From: Reyranella sp.
Lineage (GTDB): Bacteria > Pseudomonadota > Alphaproteobacteria > Reyranellales > Reyranellaceae
Reading direction: 5' to 3'
NCBI GenBank assembly: GCA_019750135.1
Contig: JAIEOV010000055.1
Coordinates: 36,129-100,128 of the forward strand
DNA length: 64,000 bases
Shown: one piece after another, positions 44,862-53,459 of the stretch
Layout of the letters: the number at the start of each line of letters is the position of its first letter
Position numbering within the stretch: the first letter of the stretch is position 1
Made by a program: the position numbers and the translations under genes
The notes under the pieces: model-generated
Told to the model about the DNA's origin: nothing
What the model saw: the letters and a program-made list of their open reading frames with translations, nothing else
Databases searched by the model: none

Positions 44862-45866
44862 TCAGTCGACGTAGGGAATGGCTTCCTGCGTGGCCAGGAA
44901 CTTCTCGCGCAGATGACCGCCCGCCGTGGTCGGCGGATATTTGGGCGGGTGGCCGGCGTCGGTGCAACTCGGGAGGCACGACACCAGAGCGTCGTAGTTG
45001 GGGTTCTGGAAGAACACCACCGACTGGCGCCGGCTCTCCGCCGCGCGCTCGAGCGGCGGGTTCACGACGCGATGCAGCGTCGAAACCCAGCGGTCGTTGG
45101 TCCAGCGCGCCAGCATGTCGCCGATATTGACGACGAAGGTGCCGGGCAAGTGCGGCACGTCGAGCCACTGCCCGTCCTTTCCCTGGACCTGAAGCCCGCC
45201 TGGCCGGTCCTCGGTCTTGAGGATGGTGAGGCTGCCATAGTCGCTGTGCGCGCTGGCCCGCAGCTGGCCCGGCTCGGGCAGGGCGTCCGGCGCGGGATAG
45301 TTGCGCACGCGCAGGCGGCTGATGCTGCGATCGACGCTGGCGTCGAAATAGGTCTCCGGCAGCTCGAGGGCGAGCGCGAACAAGCGCATGAGATCGATCG
45401 CGAGCTCATCCATGACTCGGTAATAGCGCTCGTAGGCCTCGCGCAGGCCATCCGGCCGGTCCGGCCAGAGGTTGGGCGCGAAGTGCCGGCCGGCTGCCGG
45501 CGTCGTGTAGTAGTCCGTGCCGTCGACATCGACCGGCCCGATCATCAGGCTTTCGTTGAGGTCGCCGGCCGCGCTGCCGCCGCGGCTGCGCACCAGCACC
45601 TCTGCCTTGAAGGGCTGGTAGCCGCGCGTCACGTCGGGCGCGGGCCGCACGATCCGCATCTTCTCCTCCACCGGCAGGTCGAAGAAGGCCCGACTGGTGG
45701 CTTCGACGGCGTCGACAAGTCCAGGATCGATGCCGTGGCCGCCGATCACCATGAAGCCGATCTCGCGACACGTGCGATCGACCTCGGCGGCGAGCGCCTT
45801 CCGCTCGGCCGCACGGCCGTGACGGTAGGGTGATATGTCGAGGACGGGCACTGCGGCCGGAACCAT
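44862..45866 (-). CDS. 2-oxoglutarate/Fe(II) dioxygenase, isopenicillin N synthase family
   Basis: The 334-residue protein has the non-haem DIOX_N segment (VPVLDISPYRHG and GFMVIGGHGID). The jelly-roll core follows with the iron facial triad: His and Asp in SAHSDYGSLTIL and a distal His in LHRVVNPP, then the 2-oxoglutarate Arg region RRQSVVFFQNPN. Its substrate is unknown. It lies between cobS and the phosphatase gene on the opposite strand, so it is probably not part of cobalamin synthesis. Confidence 0.9.
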   Translation of the reverse strand: MVPAAVPVLDISPYRHGRAAERKALAAEVDRTCREIGFMVIGGHGIDPGLVDAVEATSRAFFDLPVEEKMRIVRPAPDVTRGYQPFKAEVLVRSRGGSAAGDLNESLMIGPVDVDGTDYYTTPAAGRHFAPNLWPDRPDGLREAYERYYRVMDELAIDLMRLFALALELPETYFDASVDRSISRLRVRNYPAPDALPEPGQLRASAHSDYGSLTILKTEDRPGGLQVQGKDGQWLDVPHLPGTFVVNIGDMLARWTNDRWVSTLHRVVNPPLERAAESRRQSVVFFQNPNYDALVSCLPSCTDAGHPPKYPPTTAGGHLREKFLATQEAIPYVD

Positions 45867-46006
45867 TGCGCGCTCCCTGCTGGGGACCGTGCAACATGCA
45901 GCAAGCCATGTGCCACTGCGCTGCCTGTGAGGTTGCCAGTGAGGTAGGAAGGACGGCGCAATCGTGGCATATGACGGCCCTAGTCGGCGAGGACAGGAGA
46001 AGCACG

Positions 46007-46693
46007 ATGGCGACGGGCGCCAAGATCACGGGACTGGTGACGCGTTGGTGGTGGGTGCGGCATGCGCCGGTGCCCAATCCGGAGGCGCGCTGCTACGGCC
46101 AGACCGACAAGGACTGCGACGTCGGCAACCATGACCTGTTCGTGCACCAGGCGAAGCTGCTGCCCAAGGGCGCGGTCTGGTACGCCTCGAACCTGCTGCG
46201 TGCGCGCAAGACGGCGGAGACGCTGGCCAGCCACGGCGCCGACATGGGCGAGTTGCTGATCGACCCCAATCTCGCCGAGCAGCATTTCGGCGACTGGCAG
46301 GGCTTGACCTATGTCGAGATCGCCGAGAAGCACGCCAACAACCATCTGTTCTGGCTGGGACCGCCCGAGTACCGGCCGCCGGGCGGCGAGAGCTTCGTCG
46401 ACCTGCGCGACCGCGCGGTGCGCAGCATCGATCGCCTGACCGAGGAGCATCGTGGCCGCGACATCGTGGCGACGGCGCATGGCGGCACCATCCGCGCCGC
46501 CCTGGCGCACGCCTTCGACCTGCATCCCGAGGCCGCCGTGCGCTTCGAGATCGACAATGTCTCGGTCACCCTGATCGAGCATTTCGAGCAGGCCGATCCG
46601 GCGCATGCCTGGCGCGTCGCCTTCGTGAACTACATGCCGCGCGCATTGGCAGCTCATCAGCCAAGCGGGGCCAAGGCGGCGGCGCTGGCGTGA
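46007..46693 (+). CDS. Histidine phosphatase, probable alpha-ribazole phosphatase (CobC-like)
   Basis: The 228-residue protein has the phosphoglycerate-mutase-like RHA motif (WWWVRHAPVPN), the second catalytic His in VATAHGGTIRAALAH and the typical EQHFGDWQGLTYVEI. In the context of cobS, cobT and cobU it probably removes the phosphate from alpha-ribazole 5'-phosphate, but sequence alone does not separate this from other phosphatases. The ATG at 46007 follows AGGAGA. Its stop overlaps the methyltransferase start in GTGA. Confidence 0.88.
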   Translation: MATGAKITGLVTRWWWVRHAPVPNPEARCYGQTDKDCDVGNHDLFVHQAKLLPKGAVWYASNLLRARKTAETLASHGADMGELLIDPNLAEQHFGDWQGLTYVEIAEKHANNHLFWLGPPEYRPPGGESFVDLRDRAVRSIDRLTEEHRGRDIVATAHGGTIRAALAHAFDLHPEAAVRFEIDNVSVTLIEHFEQADPAHAWRVAFVNYMPRALAAHQPSGAKAAALA

Positions 46694-47535
46694 AGACCAA
46701 GAGCGAGCTTGCCGCCGAGCAGGCGGCCTACTGGAACGGTCCGGGCGGCGACGGCTGGCTCGCCGCCTACGACCAGCGCATCAAGCGCGCGATCGGCGAC
46801 ATTGGCGATATCGGCCTGGCGGCGGCCGCGCCGCAGCCGGGCGAGCGCGCCGTCGACATCGGCTGCGGCACCGGCGACACGACGGCGGCGCTGGCGCGCG
46901 CTGTCGGCCTCACGGGCCACGTGCTGGGCGTCGATATTTCCGGGACCTTGATCGACGCGGCGCGTTCGCATCGACTGGAGAACGCCACCTTCGTCGTCGG
47001 CGACGCGGCCACGCATCCGTTCCAGGCCGGCCACTACGACCTCGTCTTCTCTCGCTTCGGCGTGATGTTCTTCGCCGATCCGGTCGCGGCGTTCCGCAAC
47101 ATCCGGCGGGCGCTGAAGCTGTCGGGCCGTCTCGCCTTCATCGCCTGGCGGACGCCGCAGGAGAATCCCTGGGGCACGACGCCGACGCGCGCGGCGCTGC
47201 CTTTCCTGCCGCCGCAACCGCGTCCCGGCCCGGAGGATCCCGGCCAGTTCGCGTTCGGTGATCGGGCGCGCGTCGAGCGCATCCTGAGCGAGGCGGGCTT
47301 CCACAAGCTGCGCCTCGAGCCGATCGACCGGCTGATCTGGATGGGCGACAGCGTCGCCGACGTCGTGGCCGGCGCCGGCCGCTTCGGTCCGCTGGCGCGG
47401 GCCTTCGCCAACGCCGAGCCCGCGGCCATCGACAAGGCCAAGCAGGCGATCGCCGAGGTGCTGGCGCCGCACGAAGGTCCTGATGGCGTGCGGTTGCCCG
47501 GCGCGTGCTGGCTGGTCGAGGCGAATGCGAATTGA
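46690..47535 (+). CDS. Class I SAM-dependent methyltransferase (UbiE-like)
   Basis: The 281-residue protein starts at GTG 46690 inside the stop of the phosphatase gene. The SAM-binding motif I (AVDIGCGTGDTTAALA) lies around residue 58, and post-motif acidic residues and LVFSRFGVMFFADP follow. An N-terminal EQAAYWNGPGGDGW is common in this group. It is tightly coupled to the phosphatase and lies just before cobU, so it may act on a corrinoid, ribazole or related compound, or simply share the operon. The substrate is unknown. Confidence 0.88.
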   Translation: MKTKSELAAEQAAYWNGPGGDGWLAAYDQRIKRAIGDIGDIGLAAAAPQPGERAVDIGCGTGDTTAALARAVGLTGHVLGVDISGTLIDAARSHRLENATFVVGDAATHPFQAGHYDLVFSRFGVMFFADPVAAFRNIRRALKLSGRLAFIAWRTPQENPWGTTPTRAALPFLPPQPRPGPEDPGQFAFGDRARVERILSEAGFHKLRLEPIDRLIWMGDSVADVVAGAGRFGPLARAFANAEPAAIDKAKQAIAEVLAPHEGPDGVRLPGACWLVEANAN

Positions 47536-47577
47536 TGGGAGCGCGGGCCTCCGGCGCTCTCTCCTGAAGACGACCTG

Positions 47578-48144
47578 ATGGAACACACCTCGACCTTCCC
47601 GCTGCCGCCGGTGACGCTCGTGCTGGGCGGCGCACGCTCGGGCAAGAGCACGCACGCTGAGAAGCTGACGACCGGCAGCCTGTTCGGCGCCGTGCCGCGG
47701 CCTGCGGTCTACATCGCCACGGCCGAAGCGGGCGATGTCGAGATGGCGACGCGCATCATGGCCCATCGCACGCGCCGCGGCGCCGCCTGGACCACCATCG
47801 AGGAGCCGCTGAAGCTTGCCGAGGCCTTGCAGGCCGCCGCGGCGCACGGCCAGCCGGTGCTGGTCGACTGCCTGACGCTCTGGCTCTCCAACCTGATGCA
47901 CGCCGAGGCCGACCTCGACGAGGCGACCGACGAGCTGGTCATGACGCTCGACCGCTACGGCGCGCCGGTCGTGTTTGTCAGCAACGAGGTCGGGTTGGGC
48001 CTGGTGCCCGAGACCCCGCTGGGCCGCGCCTTCCGCGACGCCCAGGGCCGGCTCAACATGCGCATGGCCGAGCGGGCCGACCGGGTGATCCTGATGGCGG
48101 CCGGCCTGCCGCTGCTCATGAAGGATCGCCCGGTCCGAACTTGA
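47578..48144 (+). CDS. cobU: Bifunctional adenosylcobinamide kinase / guanylyltransferase
   Basis: The enzyme (CobU, called CobP in aerobic pathways) phosphorylates adenosylcobinamide and then transfers GMP from GTP. The 188-residue protein has the P-loop LVLGGARSGKSTHAEKL, the AHRTRRGAAWTTIEEP segment with the guanylylated His, and VFVSNEVGLGLVPE. It follows the methyltransferase by 42 nt and completes, with cobT and cobS, the nucleotide-loop assembly set. No corrin-ring genes are present here, so the window covers late assembly or salvage only. Confidence 0.95.
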   Translation: MEHTSTFPLPPVTLVLGGARSGKSTHAEKLTTGSLFGAVPRPAVYIATAEAGDVEMATRIMAHRTRRGAAWTTIEEPLKLAEALQAAAAHGQPVLVDCLTLWLSNLMHAEADLDEATDELVMTLDRYGAPVVFVSNEVGLGLVPETPLGRAFRDAQGRLNMRMAERADRVILMAAGLPLLMKDRPVRT

Positions 48145-48265
48145 GTCCTTTCTGAGGCAAAACCCCTAGGTGCCTGAAAATAGTCACGAAATGTGATAGG
48201 CTAGGCGCTGTCGTGGCCATCTGGCGCTTCCCCGGCGTCGGCCACAGGACCAAGGAGCATAGGAA

Positions 48266-48952
48266 ATGAAGCTCGACCGTCGAACCGTGCTTGCGAGCAC
48301 CGCGGCCGCGTTTGCCGCCCCCCTGATTTCCGCCATGCCGGCGCGCGCCGACGCCAAGCGCCAGGCCCTGGTCGATTCCAGCCTCGAATCCGCGCGCAAG
48401 ATCCTGACCGGCAAGGACACTCCCGACGCCGCCAAGTACATCCAGGGCGCGCGCGGCGTGCTGATCGTGCCCGAGCTGGTGCAGGGCGGCCTGATCTTCG
48501 GCTTGGCCGGCGGCCGCGGCACCTTGATGGCGCGATCGCAGCCCAGGGACTGGAGCCCGCCCGCCTTCTACGCCATGGGCTCGGGCAGTGTCGGCCTGCA
48601 GATCGGCGCCAAGGTCTCCGAGGTCGTGTTCATCATCAAGACCGAGAAGGGCTTGCAGGCGATCCTCGACCACAAGTTCAAGTTCGGCGCCGAAGCGGGC
48701 GTCGCGCTGGCGGTGGTCGGCATCGGCGTCGAGGGCGGCTCGACCACGGCGGGCGGCGCCGACATCATCGCCTTCGCAAGCTCGCAGGGCCTGTTCGCCG
48801 GGGCATCGTTGGAGGGCTCGTACCTGGATCCCGACAACGACTGGAACGCGCTCTATTACGGCAACGGCGCCAACACGAAGGCGATCGTGCTCGACCGCCG
48901 CTACACGAATCCCGGCGCCGAGCCGATCCGCCAATTCATGGCGAAGTGGTGA
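48266..48952 (+). CDS. Exported SYLF-domain (Ysc84/DUF500) protein
   Basis: The 228-residue protein has a twin-arginine signal (LDRRTVLASTAAAFAAP, cleavage near ARADA). The mature part is one SYLF domain: the ARGVLIVPELVQGGLIFG segment, a glycine-rich core (GVALAVVGIGVEGGS), and GASLEGSYLDPDNDWNALYYG with the signature Tyr/Leu/Phe region. Eukaryotic SYLF domains bind phosphoinositides; bacterial periplasmic ones are uncharacterised. It starts after an AAGGAG at about 48250-48255, and the 121-bp upstream gap should hold its promoter. Confidence 0.92.
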   Translation: MKLDRRTVLASTAAAFAAPLISAMPARADAKRQALVDSSLESARKILTGKDTPDAAKYIQGARGVLIVPELVQGGLIFGLAGGRGTLMARSQPRDWSPPAFYAMGSGSVGLQIGAKVSEVVFIIKTEKGLQAILDHKFKFGAEAGVALAVVGIGVEGGSTTAGGADIIAFASSQGLFAGASLEGSYLDPDNDWNALYYGNGANTKAIVLDRRYTNPGAEPIRQFMAKW

Positions 48953-49115
48953 CGGTGCGCCTGGTGTAGCCTCAACCGACAGTTGGTTGTGTTTGTGATC
49001 TGAGTCGCTATCTAACGGGGCATGCGCAAGGCAGTCTGTGCATCCGACGGTATGTTGATGCCGTGGGGTGCCTCCACTAGGCTCGACGTGGCCACGCTGA
49101 CCTTCGGCTGCCGGC

Positions 49116-49379
49116 GTGGGCGAGCGCGAGGCGCGGGCTCTGGCCGATGGTTTGGATCAAGCCTTGCGCGAAGAAGTTGCCACCAGGACCGATCTTACAG
49201 CGGTCAAAACGGAGCTCTCGGCCGATATCGCATCGGTCAGGACCGAGCTCGTAACGCTGAGGACCGAACTCAAAGGCGATATTGCAGCCACGAAGCACGA
49301 CATGTTGCGCTGGATGGTCGGCATGGCCTTCGGTCAGGTCGCCCTCACCGTGGCCCTCATCAGATTCCTGCCGCACTGA
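49116..49379 (+). CDS. Small coiled-coil membrane protein (DUF1640-like), N-terminus uncertain
   Basis: The 87 residues from a GTG at 49116 show a charged start (REARALADGLDQALREE) and two coiled-coil heptad blocks with TDLTAVKTEL and RTELVTLRTELKGD. One C-terminal membrane helix (WMVGMAFGQVALTVALIRF) follows. This is the layout of small DUF1640/CCDC90-like proteins. An in-frame TGA stands at 49098. The frame beside it (from 49022, ending in RLDVATLTF) could be the missing start, so a one-base shift near 49100 is possible. Confidence 0.6.
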   Translation: MGEREARALADGLDQALREEVATRTDLTAVKTELSADIASVRTELVTLRTELKGDIAATKHDMLRWMVGMAFGQVALTVALIRFLPH

Positions 49380-49394
49380 GCGGCGTCGCGATCC

Positions 49395-49565
49395 TCAATC
49401 GATCACATCGGCGGTGACGTCGAGCGGTGCGGCGACGACGTCGCCCGCCACGGGCACGACCTTGACGACGGCGCTGGTGCCGCGGACCGGCGCCGCGACG
49501 ACGCCGCAGCCGGCGAGAGCGGCGATGATGGCCAGGATCAGGAGGGCTCGGAAACAACCGATCAT
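49395..49565 (-). CDS. Small lipoprotein (56 aa)
   Basis: The signal (RALLILAIIAALAGC) ends in lipobox LAGC at residue 20. The mature 37 residues (VVAAPVRGTSAVVKVVPVAGDVVAAPLDVTADVID) are a short hydrophobic-repeat peptide ending in an acidic tail. Similar tiny lipoproteins are common in this group of bacteria and have no known role. It is convergent with the coiled-coil gene, 15 nt away. Confidence 0.7.
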   Translation of the reverse strand: MIGCFRALLILAIIAALAGCGVVAAPVRGTSAVVKVVPVAGDVVAAPLDVTADVID

Positions 49566-49659
49566 GCGTATCCTCTTGCGATTCAACGCCGGCGCCGCTC
49601 GGCAGTTGCCGGCGTTAGGGGAGGCGGTTGCCATCGCCTGCCGGATGAGGTGATCCTTA

Positions 49660-50036
49660 TCGTCGGCGCCGCCGGCGCAGGGCAGCGTCATCGTCAATGG
49701 CGGCGAATGGACCAACAACGGCCTGCTGAACCGCACGCGCTGGCCGGCGGAACGCTGACGCCGCTATCGCCCGACACCTGGCGGGTGACGTGGACCTCGG
49801 GCGAGGTCATCACCGTCAGCGAGCACGGCATCTCGCTCGACTGGCAGGTCTCCGCCCACAATCCGGACTCGGTGCAGGGACTGCTCGGGCCGCACAGCGC
49901 GCCATGGTCGTACGTCAACCTGCCCGACGGCACGATGCTGCGGCAGGCCTACAGCAACGACCAGATCGTCGGCGCCTACGCCGACGGCTGGCGCGCGGCG
50001 CACTCGCTGTTCGAGCATCATCACGCGCCGTTGTGA
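49660..50036 (+). pseudogene. Remnant of a VWD-like / calcium-binding surface protein, C-terminal part
   Basis: The frame ending at 50036 reads like the end of a von Willebrand D-type domain: TPLSPDTWRVTWTSGE, then GLLGPHSAPWSYVNLPDG and GAYADGWRAAHSLF. A short match to the same kind of domain (SVIVNGGEWTNNGLLNR) lies just upstream in another frame and stops at about 49760, so the frame is broken. No signal or upstream domains remain. Its end overlaps the stop of ligD on the other strand. It is most likely a decayed fragment, though a frame error is possible. Confidence 0.45.
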
Positions 50037-53000
50037 CGGAAGATCGTGAAGGAGTCCGGTTTGGCTCCCTTCTGCACCTGCGCCCACTCGACGGGCGCCG
50101 CGATCGGAAAGCCCGGCAGCGCGCGCGGTGAGAAGGCGGCGATCGCGACCGTACCCGGCTTGTTGTAGCGGCAATCGATATTGGCCTTGGCGAGCCGGGC
50201 GGCGAGCTGCTCGCTGTAGCGCAGCGCCTCCTGCTGATCGAGATCGGGCTCGATCGGCGCCATGACATGCAGCTCGCGGCCGCCAGTGAGCTTGGGCCAG
50301 CTCTCCAGCCCTTCGGCCTTGAGCAGCGTATGCAGGCGCAACGCGGCGTCGGCGGTGGTGACGCTGAACACCAGCATGTCCGGCCGCTCGGGGTCGTCGA
50401 TCGTGACGTTGGCGGCTAGAAGCTCGACGGCGCCCATCTCGACCAGGCCCAGAAGCCCCTCGACGCTGTCGATCCAGAAGCGGTCGTCGCCCGCCTTGTG
50501 CACGGCCTTCGGTGGCTTGCCCGGCGTGCCGCCCACCAGCTTCAGCGGCCGACGCGCGAGATGGACCAGCGCCTGCTTGGCCACCTTCTTCCAGTAGGCG
50601 GCGAGTTCGGCCTTCGCCGGCACGTTCACCGTTGCGCCCGGCAAGGTCTGCTTCAGCGAGGCGAGACCCTCCCACGGATCGTGGTCGAGGAACGCCAGCC
50701 GCTTGGGTAGATTGAGCAGCGTGAAATGGTTCGAGCGGATGTTCTCGCCGAGCTCGTCCCAGGCCAGCGGCACCGACACCGGCGCGCCGTCGCGGGCGCG
50801 CGTCGAGTAGGCGCCGATGGCGGTGGCGCCCATGCCGTTGCGCAGGTAGTCGACGAAGATGCGGCCGCGCCGGCCGCTCTTGGCCATGTTGTCGGTGTAG
50901 AGGTCGGGCCGGTCGGCCGCCATCGTCGAGGCGATCGACTGGGCGAAGCCTTTTACCGTGTCCCAGTCTGATTGCGGCGTCAGCGGAAAGACCACATGCA
51001 GGCCCTTGCCGCCCGTGGTCTTGACGAAGCTTTCCAGCTTCAGCGCCGCCAGGCGCCGCCGCACGTCGTGCGCGGCGTCGATCACGCGCTGCCATGGCAC
51101 GTTGTCGCCGGGGTCGAGATCGATGGTGACGCGATCGGGTAGCTCCGGCCGATCGGCCTTGGCGCCCCAGGGATGGATCTCCAGCACGCTCGCCTGGACG
51201 AGCTCGAGCAGGCCGGAAAGATCGTCGATCACCAGCATCGGCTGGTCATCGCCAGGCACCGGCACGCGGCGCACGCGATCATTGAGCCCGGCCCACGCGT
51301 GCTTCTGGAAGAAGCCCTTTTCGGTGATGCCTTCGGGATGCCGCAACAGGCTGAGCGGCCGGCCGACGAGATGCGGCAGGATCCAGTCGGCAATCTCGCC
51401 ATAGAACTCCGCCAGCCCCTGCTTGGTGATGCCCTGGTCGGGCCATAGCAGGCGGCCGGGGTTTGTGAGCCGGACGGGAAGCTCGGCGTCTTGTCTTCCG
51501 GACCGCCGGCGTCCCGCCGGCTCATGAGGCCGGCGGGACGCCGGCGGTCCGGAAGATTCCACGAGCTCGCGAAACACGGCGTGCCTTATCAAGCCACCAC
51601 CCGTGCGGCCGCGATATTCGATCTCGGCCGACAGCACCGGCTCGACCCATCGCACGCCCTTGGGCGGTGCGGTCTCGTCCTTCAAGGGCGGCTTGGTCGT
51701 GCGCAGCGGATCGAGCCGCTGCCACAGCTCGCGCGCGCTCGCCGCCGTGAAGCCCGAGCCGCAATGGCCGACCGGCACCAGTCGGCCGCCGGCATACTCG
51801 CCCAGCACCAGCGCCCCCACCGCCTTCGGATCCACCGTCGAGGGCACGTAGCCCGCGATCACGAAGGGATCGCTCTGGCTCGATTTCACCTTCAGCCACG
51901 TCTTCACCCGCCCCGAACGATAAGGCGCCGTCGCCTGCTTGGAGATGATGCCTTCGAGGCCGAGGCGGCTCGCATGCCTGAACACGGCATCGCCGTCGCC
52001 CGCGATGTGGTCGCTGTAGCGGAGGCGATCCGAGCCGGTCCCGGCCAACAACGCCGCCAGCGCCTGCTTGCGCGCGACCAGCGGCGCGTCGCGCAGGTCG
52101 TGGCCGTCGAGGTAGAGCAGGTCGAAGCCGTAGAACAGCATGTCGCCGCTGCCGTTCTTCAGCGCGTCGACCAGCATGGGGAAGCTCGCCACGCCGGTCG
52201 CGGTCTGCACCACCACTTCGCCGTCGATGATGGCGAGCTTCGCCGGCACGTCGGCGAGCGCACGGGCGACGACGGGAAAGCGCTCGGTCCAGTCGAGTCC
52301 TTGCCGGCTGAACAGTTTTATCCGGCCGTTCTCGAGATGCGCCTGCAGGCGATAGCCGTCATGCTTGATCTCGTGCAGCCAGTCCTTGCCCGACGGCGCG
52401 GTCTCGGTCGCGGTCGCCAGCGACGGCTCGATGTAGCCCGGCATCGGTGCGGCCTTCGCCTTGATGATCGCCGCGGCATCGACGACAGCTTTGCGCCGGC
52501 GCTTCTTCTTCGCTTCGGTGATTTCACCCTGGCCAGAGGCCCATTGCCGATCCTTCTCGCGGGCGATCGCCTCGATGCTGCGGCCCGTCGCGGCCGAGTT
52601 GGGCTTCTCCTGGGTGATGTCCGGATCGCCGGTCGGCCGCGCCGCGTCGTCGTCGGACTTGAAGAGCAGCCAGTTCTCGCTCTTCTCGCGCGGCTTCGGC
52701 TTCATGCGCACGAGGTGCCACTGGCCCTTGAGCTTCTTGCCGTCGAGATGGAATTTCAGATGGCCCTTCTTGTAGCCGAACTCGGGATCGAAGTCGGGCG
52801 ACCAGGTGCCCTGGTCCCAGATCATCACCGTGCCGCTGCCGTACTGGCCTTCCGGGATCACGCCCTCGAACCCGCCATACTCGAGCGGATGATCTTCCGT
52901 GGCGACGGCCAGCCGCTTCTTGCCGGCGACCAGGCTCGGACCCTCGGGCACCGCCCAGCTCTTCAGCACGCCATCGAGCTCGAGCCGGAAGTCGTAATGC

Positions 53001-53125
53001 AGCCGTCGCGCCGCATGCTTCTGGATGACGTAGCTGTTTCCCGGCCTGGCCGCGCGCTTGCCCGGCGGCTCCGGCGTCTTGGAGAAGTCGCGCTTGGCAT
53101 TGTAGGTGTCGAGGGACTTTGCCAC
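50021..53125 (-). CDS. ligD: ATP-dependent DNA ligase LigD (PE-LIG-POL) with an extra degenerate POL domain
   Basis: LigD seals double-strand breaks with Ku in bacterial end joining. The 1034-residue protein has a phosphoesterase domain (about 35-150, HYDFRLEL with the catalytic His) and the ligase domain with the adenylated K254 in EIKHDGYR. The primase-polymerase domain (about 550-830) has metal Asp D669 and D671 in TIDLDPGD and D759. Residues 524-544 are encoded by a REPIN. Residues 838-1020 resemble a second POL domain that has lost the DxD pair. The GTG at 53125 is preferred because it starts VAKSLDTYNAKRDF. It is divergent from DUF2277. Confidence 0.95.
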   Translation of the reverse strand: MAKSLDTYNAKRDFSKTPEPPGKRAARPGNSYVIQKHAARRLHYDFRLELDGVLKSWAVPEGPSLVAGKKRLAVATEDHPLEYGGFEGVIPEGQYGSGTVMIWDQGTWSPDFDPEFGYKKGHLKFHLDGKKLKGQWHLVRMKPKPREKSENWLLFKSDDDAARPTGDPDITQEKPNSAATGRSIEAIAREKDRQWASGQGEITEAKKKRRRKAVVDAAAIIKAKAAPMPGYIEPSLATATETAPSGKDWLHEIKHDGYRLQAHLENGRIKLFSRQGLDWTERFPVVARALADVPAKLAIIDGEVVVQTATGVASFPMLVDALKNGSGDMLFYGFDLLYLDGHDLRDAPLVARKQALAALLAGTGSDRLRYSDHIAGDGDAVFRHASRLGLEGIISKQATAPYRSGRVKTWLKVKSSQSDPFVIAGYVPSTVDPKAVGALVLGEYAGGRLVPVGHCGSGFTAASARELWQRLDPLRTTKPPLKDETAPPKGVRWVEPVLSAEIEYRGRTGGGLIRHAVFRELVESSGPPASRRPHEPAGRRRSGRQDAELPVRLTNPGRLLWPDQGITKQGLAEFYGEIADWILPHLVGRPLSLLRHPEGITEKGFFQKHAWAGLNDRVRRVPVPGDDQPMLVIDDLSGLLELVQASVLEIHPWGAKADRPELPDRVTIDLDPGDNVPWQRVIDAAHDVRRRLAALKLESFVKTTGGKGLHVVFPLTPQSDWDTVKGFAQSIASTMAADRPDLYTDNMAKSGRRGRIFVDYLRNGMGATAIGAYSTRARDGAPVSVPLAWDELGENIRSNHFTLLNLPKRLAFLDHDPWEGLASLKQTLPGATVNVPAKAELAAYWKKVAKQALVHLARRPLKLVGGTPGKPPKAVHKAGDDRFWIDSVEGLLGLVEMGAVELLAANVTIDDPERPDMLVFSVTTADAALRLHTLLKAEGLESWPKLTGGRELHVMAPIEPDLDQQEALRYSEQLAARLAKANIDCRYNKPGTVAIAAFSPRALPGFPIAAPVEWAQVQKGAKPDSFTIFRHNGA
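51495..51555. repeat. REPIN inside ligD
   Basis: Two REP hairpins of the RAYT-linked family lie head to head and share the TCATGA centre. They form a near-perfect 61-base palindrome with a one-base asymmetry. Each arm has the CTTCCGGACC head and a GCCGGCG/CGCCGGC stem. It is read through in frame and encodes about 21 Pro/Arg/Ser-rich residues between the ligase and polymerase domains. Confidence 0.9.
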
Positions 53126-53177
53126 GATGGCAGGGTAGCACGATGCGACCCGAGCCGAGCCGCCCAGGAGGCCTCCC

Positions 53178-53450
53178 ATGTGCCGCAACATCAAGAACCT
53201 CTACAACTTCAAGCCGCCTGCCACCGACGAGGAGATCCATGCCTCCTCGCTGCAATTCGTGCGCAAGCTCTCGGGCTTCAACCGCCCGTCCAAGGCCAAC
53301 GAGGAGGCCTTCAACCGCGCCGTCGCCGAGGTGGCGCACGCCGCGCGCCATCTGATCGATTCGCTGGTCACGACGGCGGAACCGCGCGATCGCGAGATCG
53401 AGGCCGAGAAGGCGCGCGCCCGCTCGGCGCTGCGCTTCGCCCGTCCCTAG
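53178..53450 (+). CDS. DUF2277 family protein
   Basis: The 90-residue protein starts MCRNIKNLYNFKPPATDEEI, the near-invariant start of DUF2277, after AGGAGG at 53164-53169. The rest is helical (ASSLQFVRKLSGFNRPSKANEEAFNRAV). The function is unknown; it is probably a small cytoplasmic DNA-related or regulatory protein. It is divergent from ligD, with 52 bp between the starts, so the two may share control. Confidence 0.9.
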   Translation: MCRNIKNLYNFKPPATDEEIHASSLQFVRKLSGFNRPSKANEEAFNRAVAEVAHAARHLIDSLVTTAEPRDREIEAEKARARSALRFARP

Positions 53451-53459
53451 TGGAGGCGG

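Noticed and set aside
45867..46006. Possible cobalamin riboswitch before the phosphatase gene
   Set aside because: GCCACTG and a GGACAGGAG sequence recall B12-box pieces, but the order and the rest of the aptamer are missing on both strands.
47536..47577. GAGCGC...GCGCTC inverted repeat before cobU considered as a REP
   Set aside because: It has neither the CTTCCGGACC head nor the CTCAT tail and no inverted partner.
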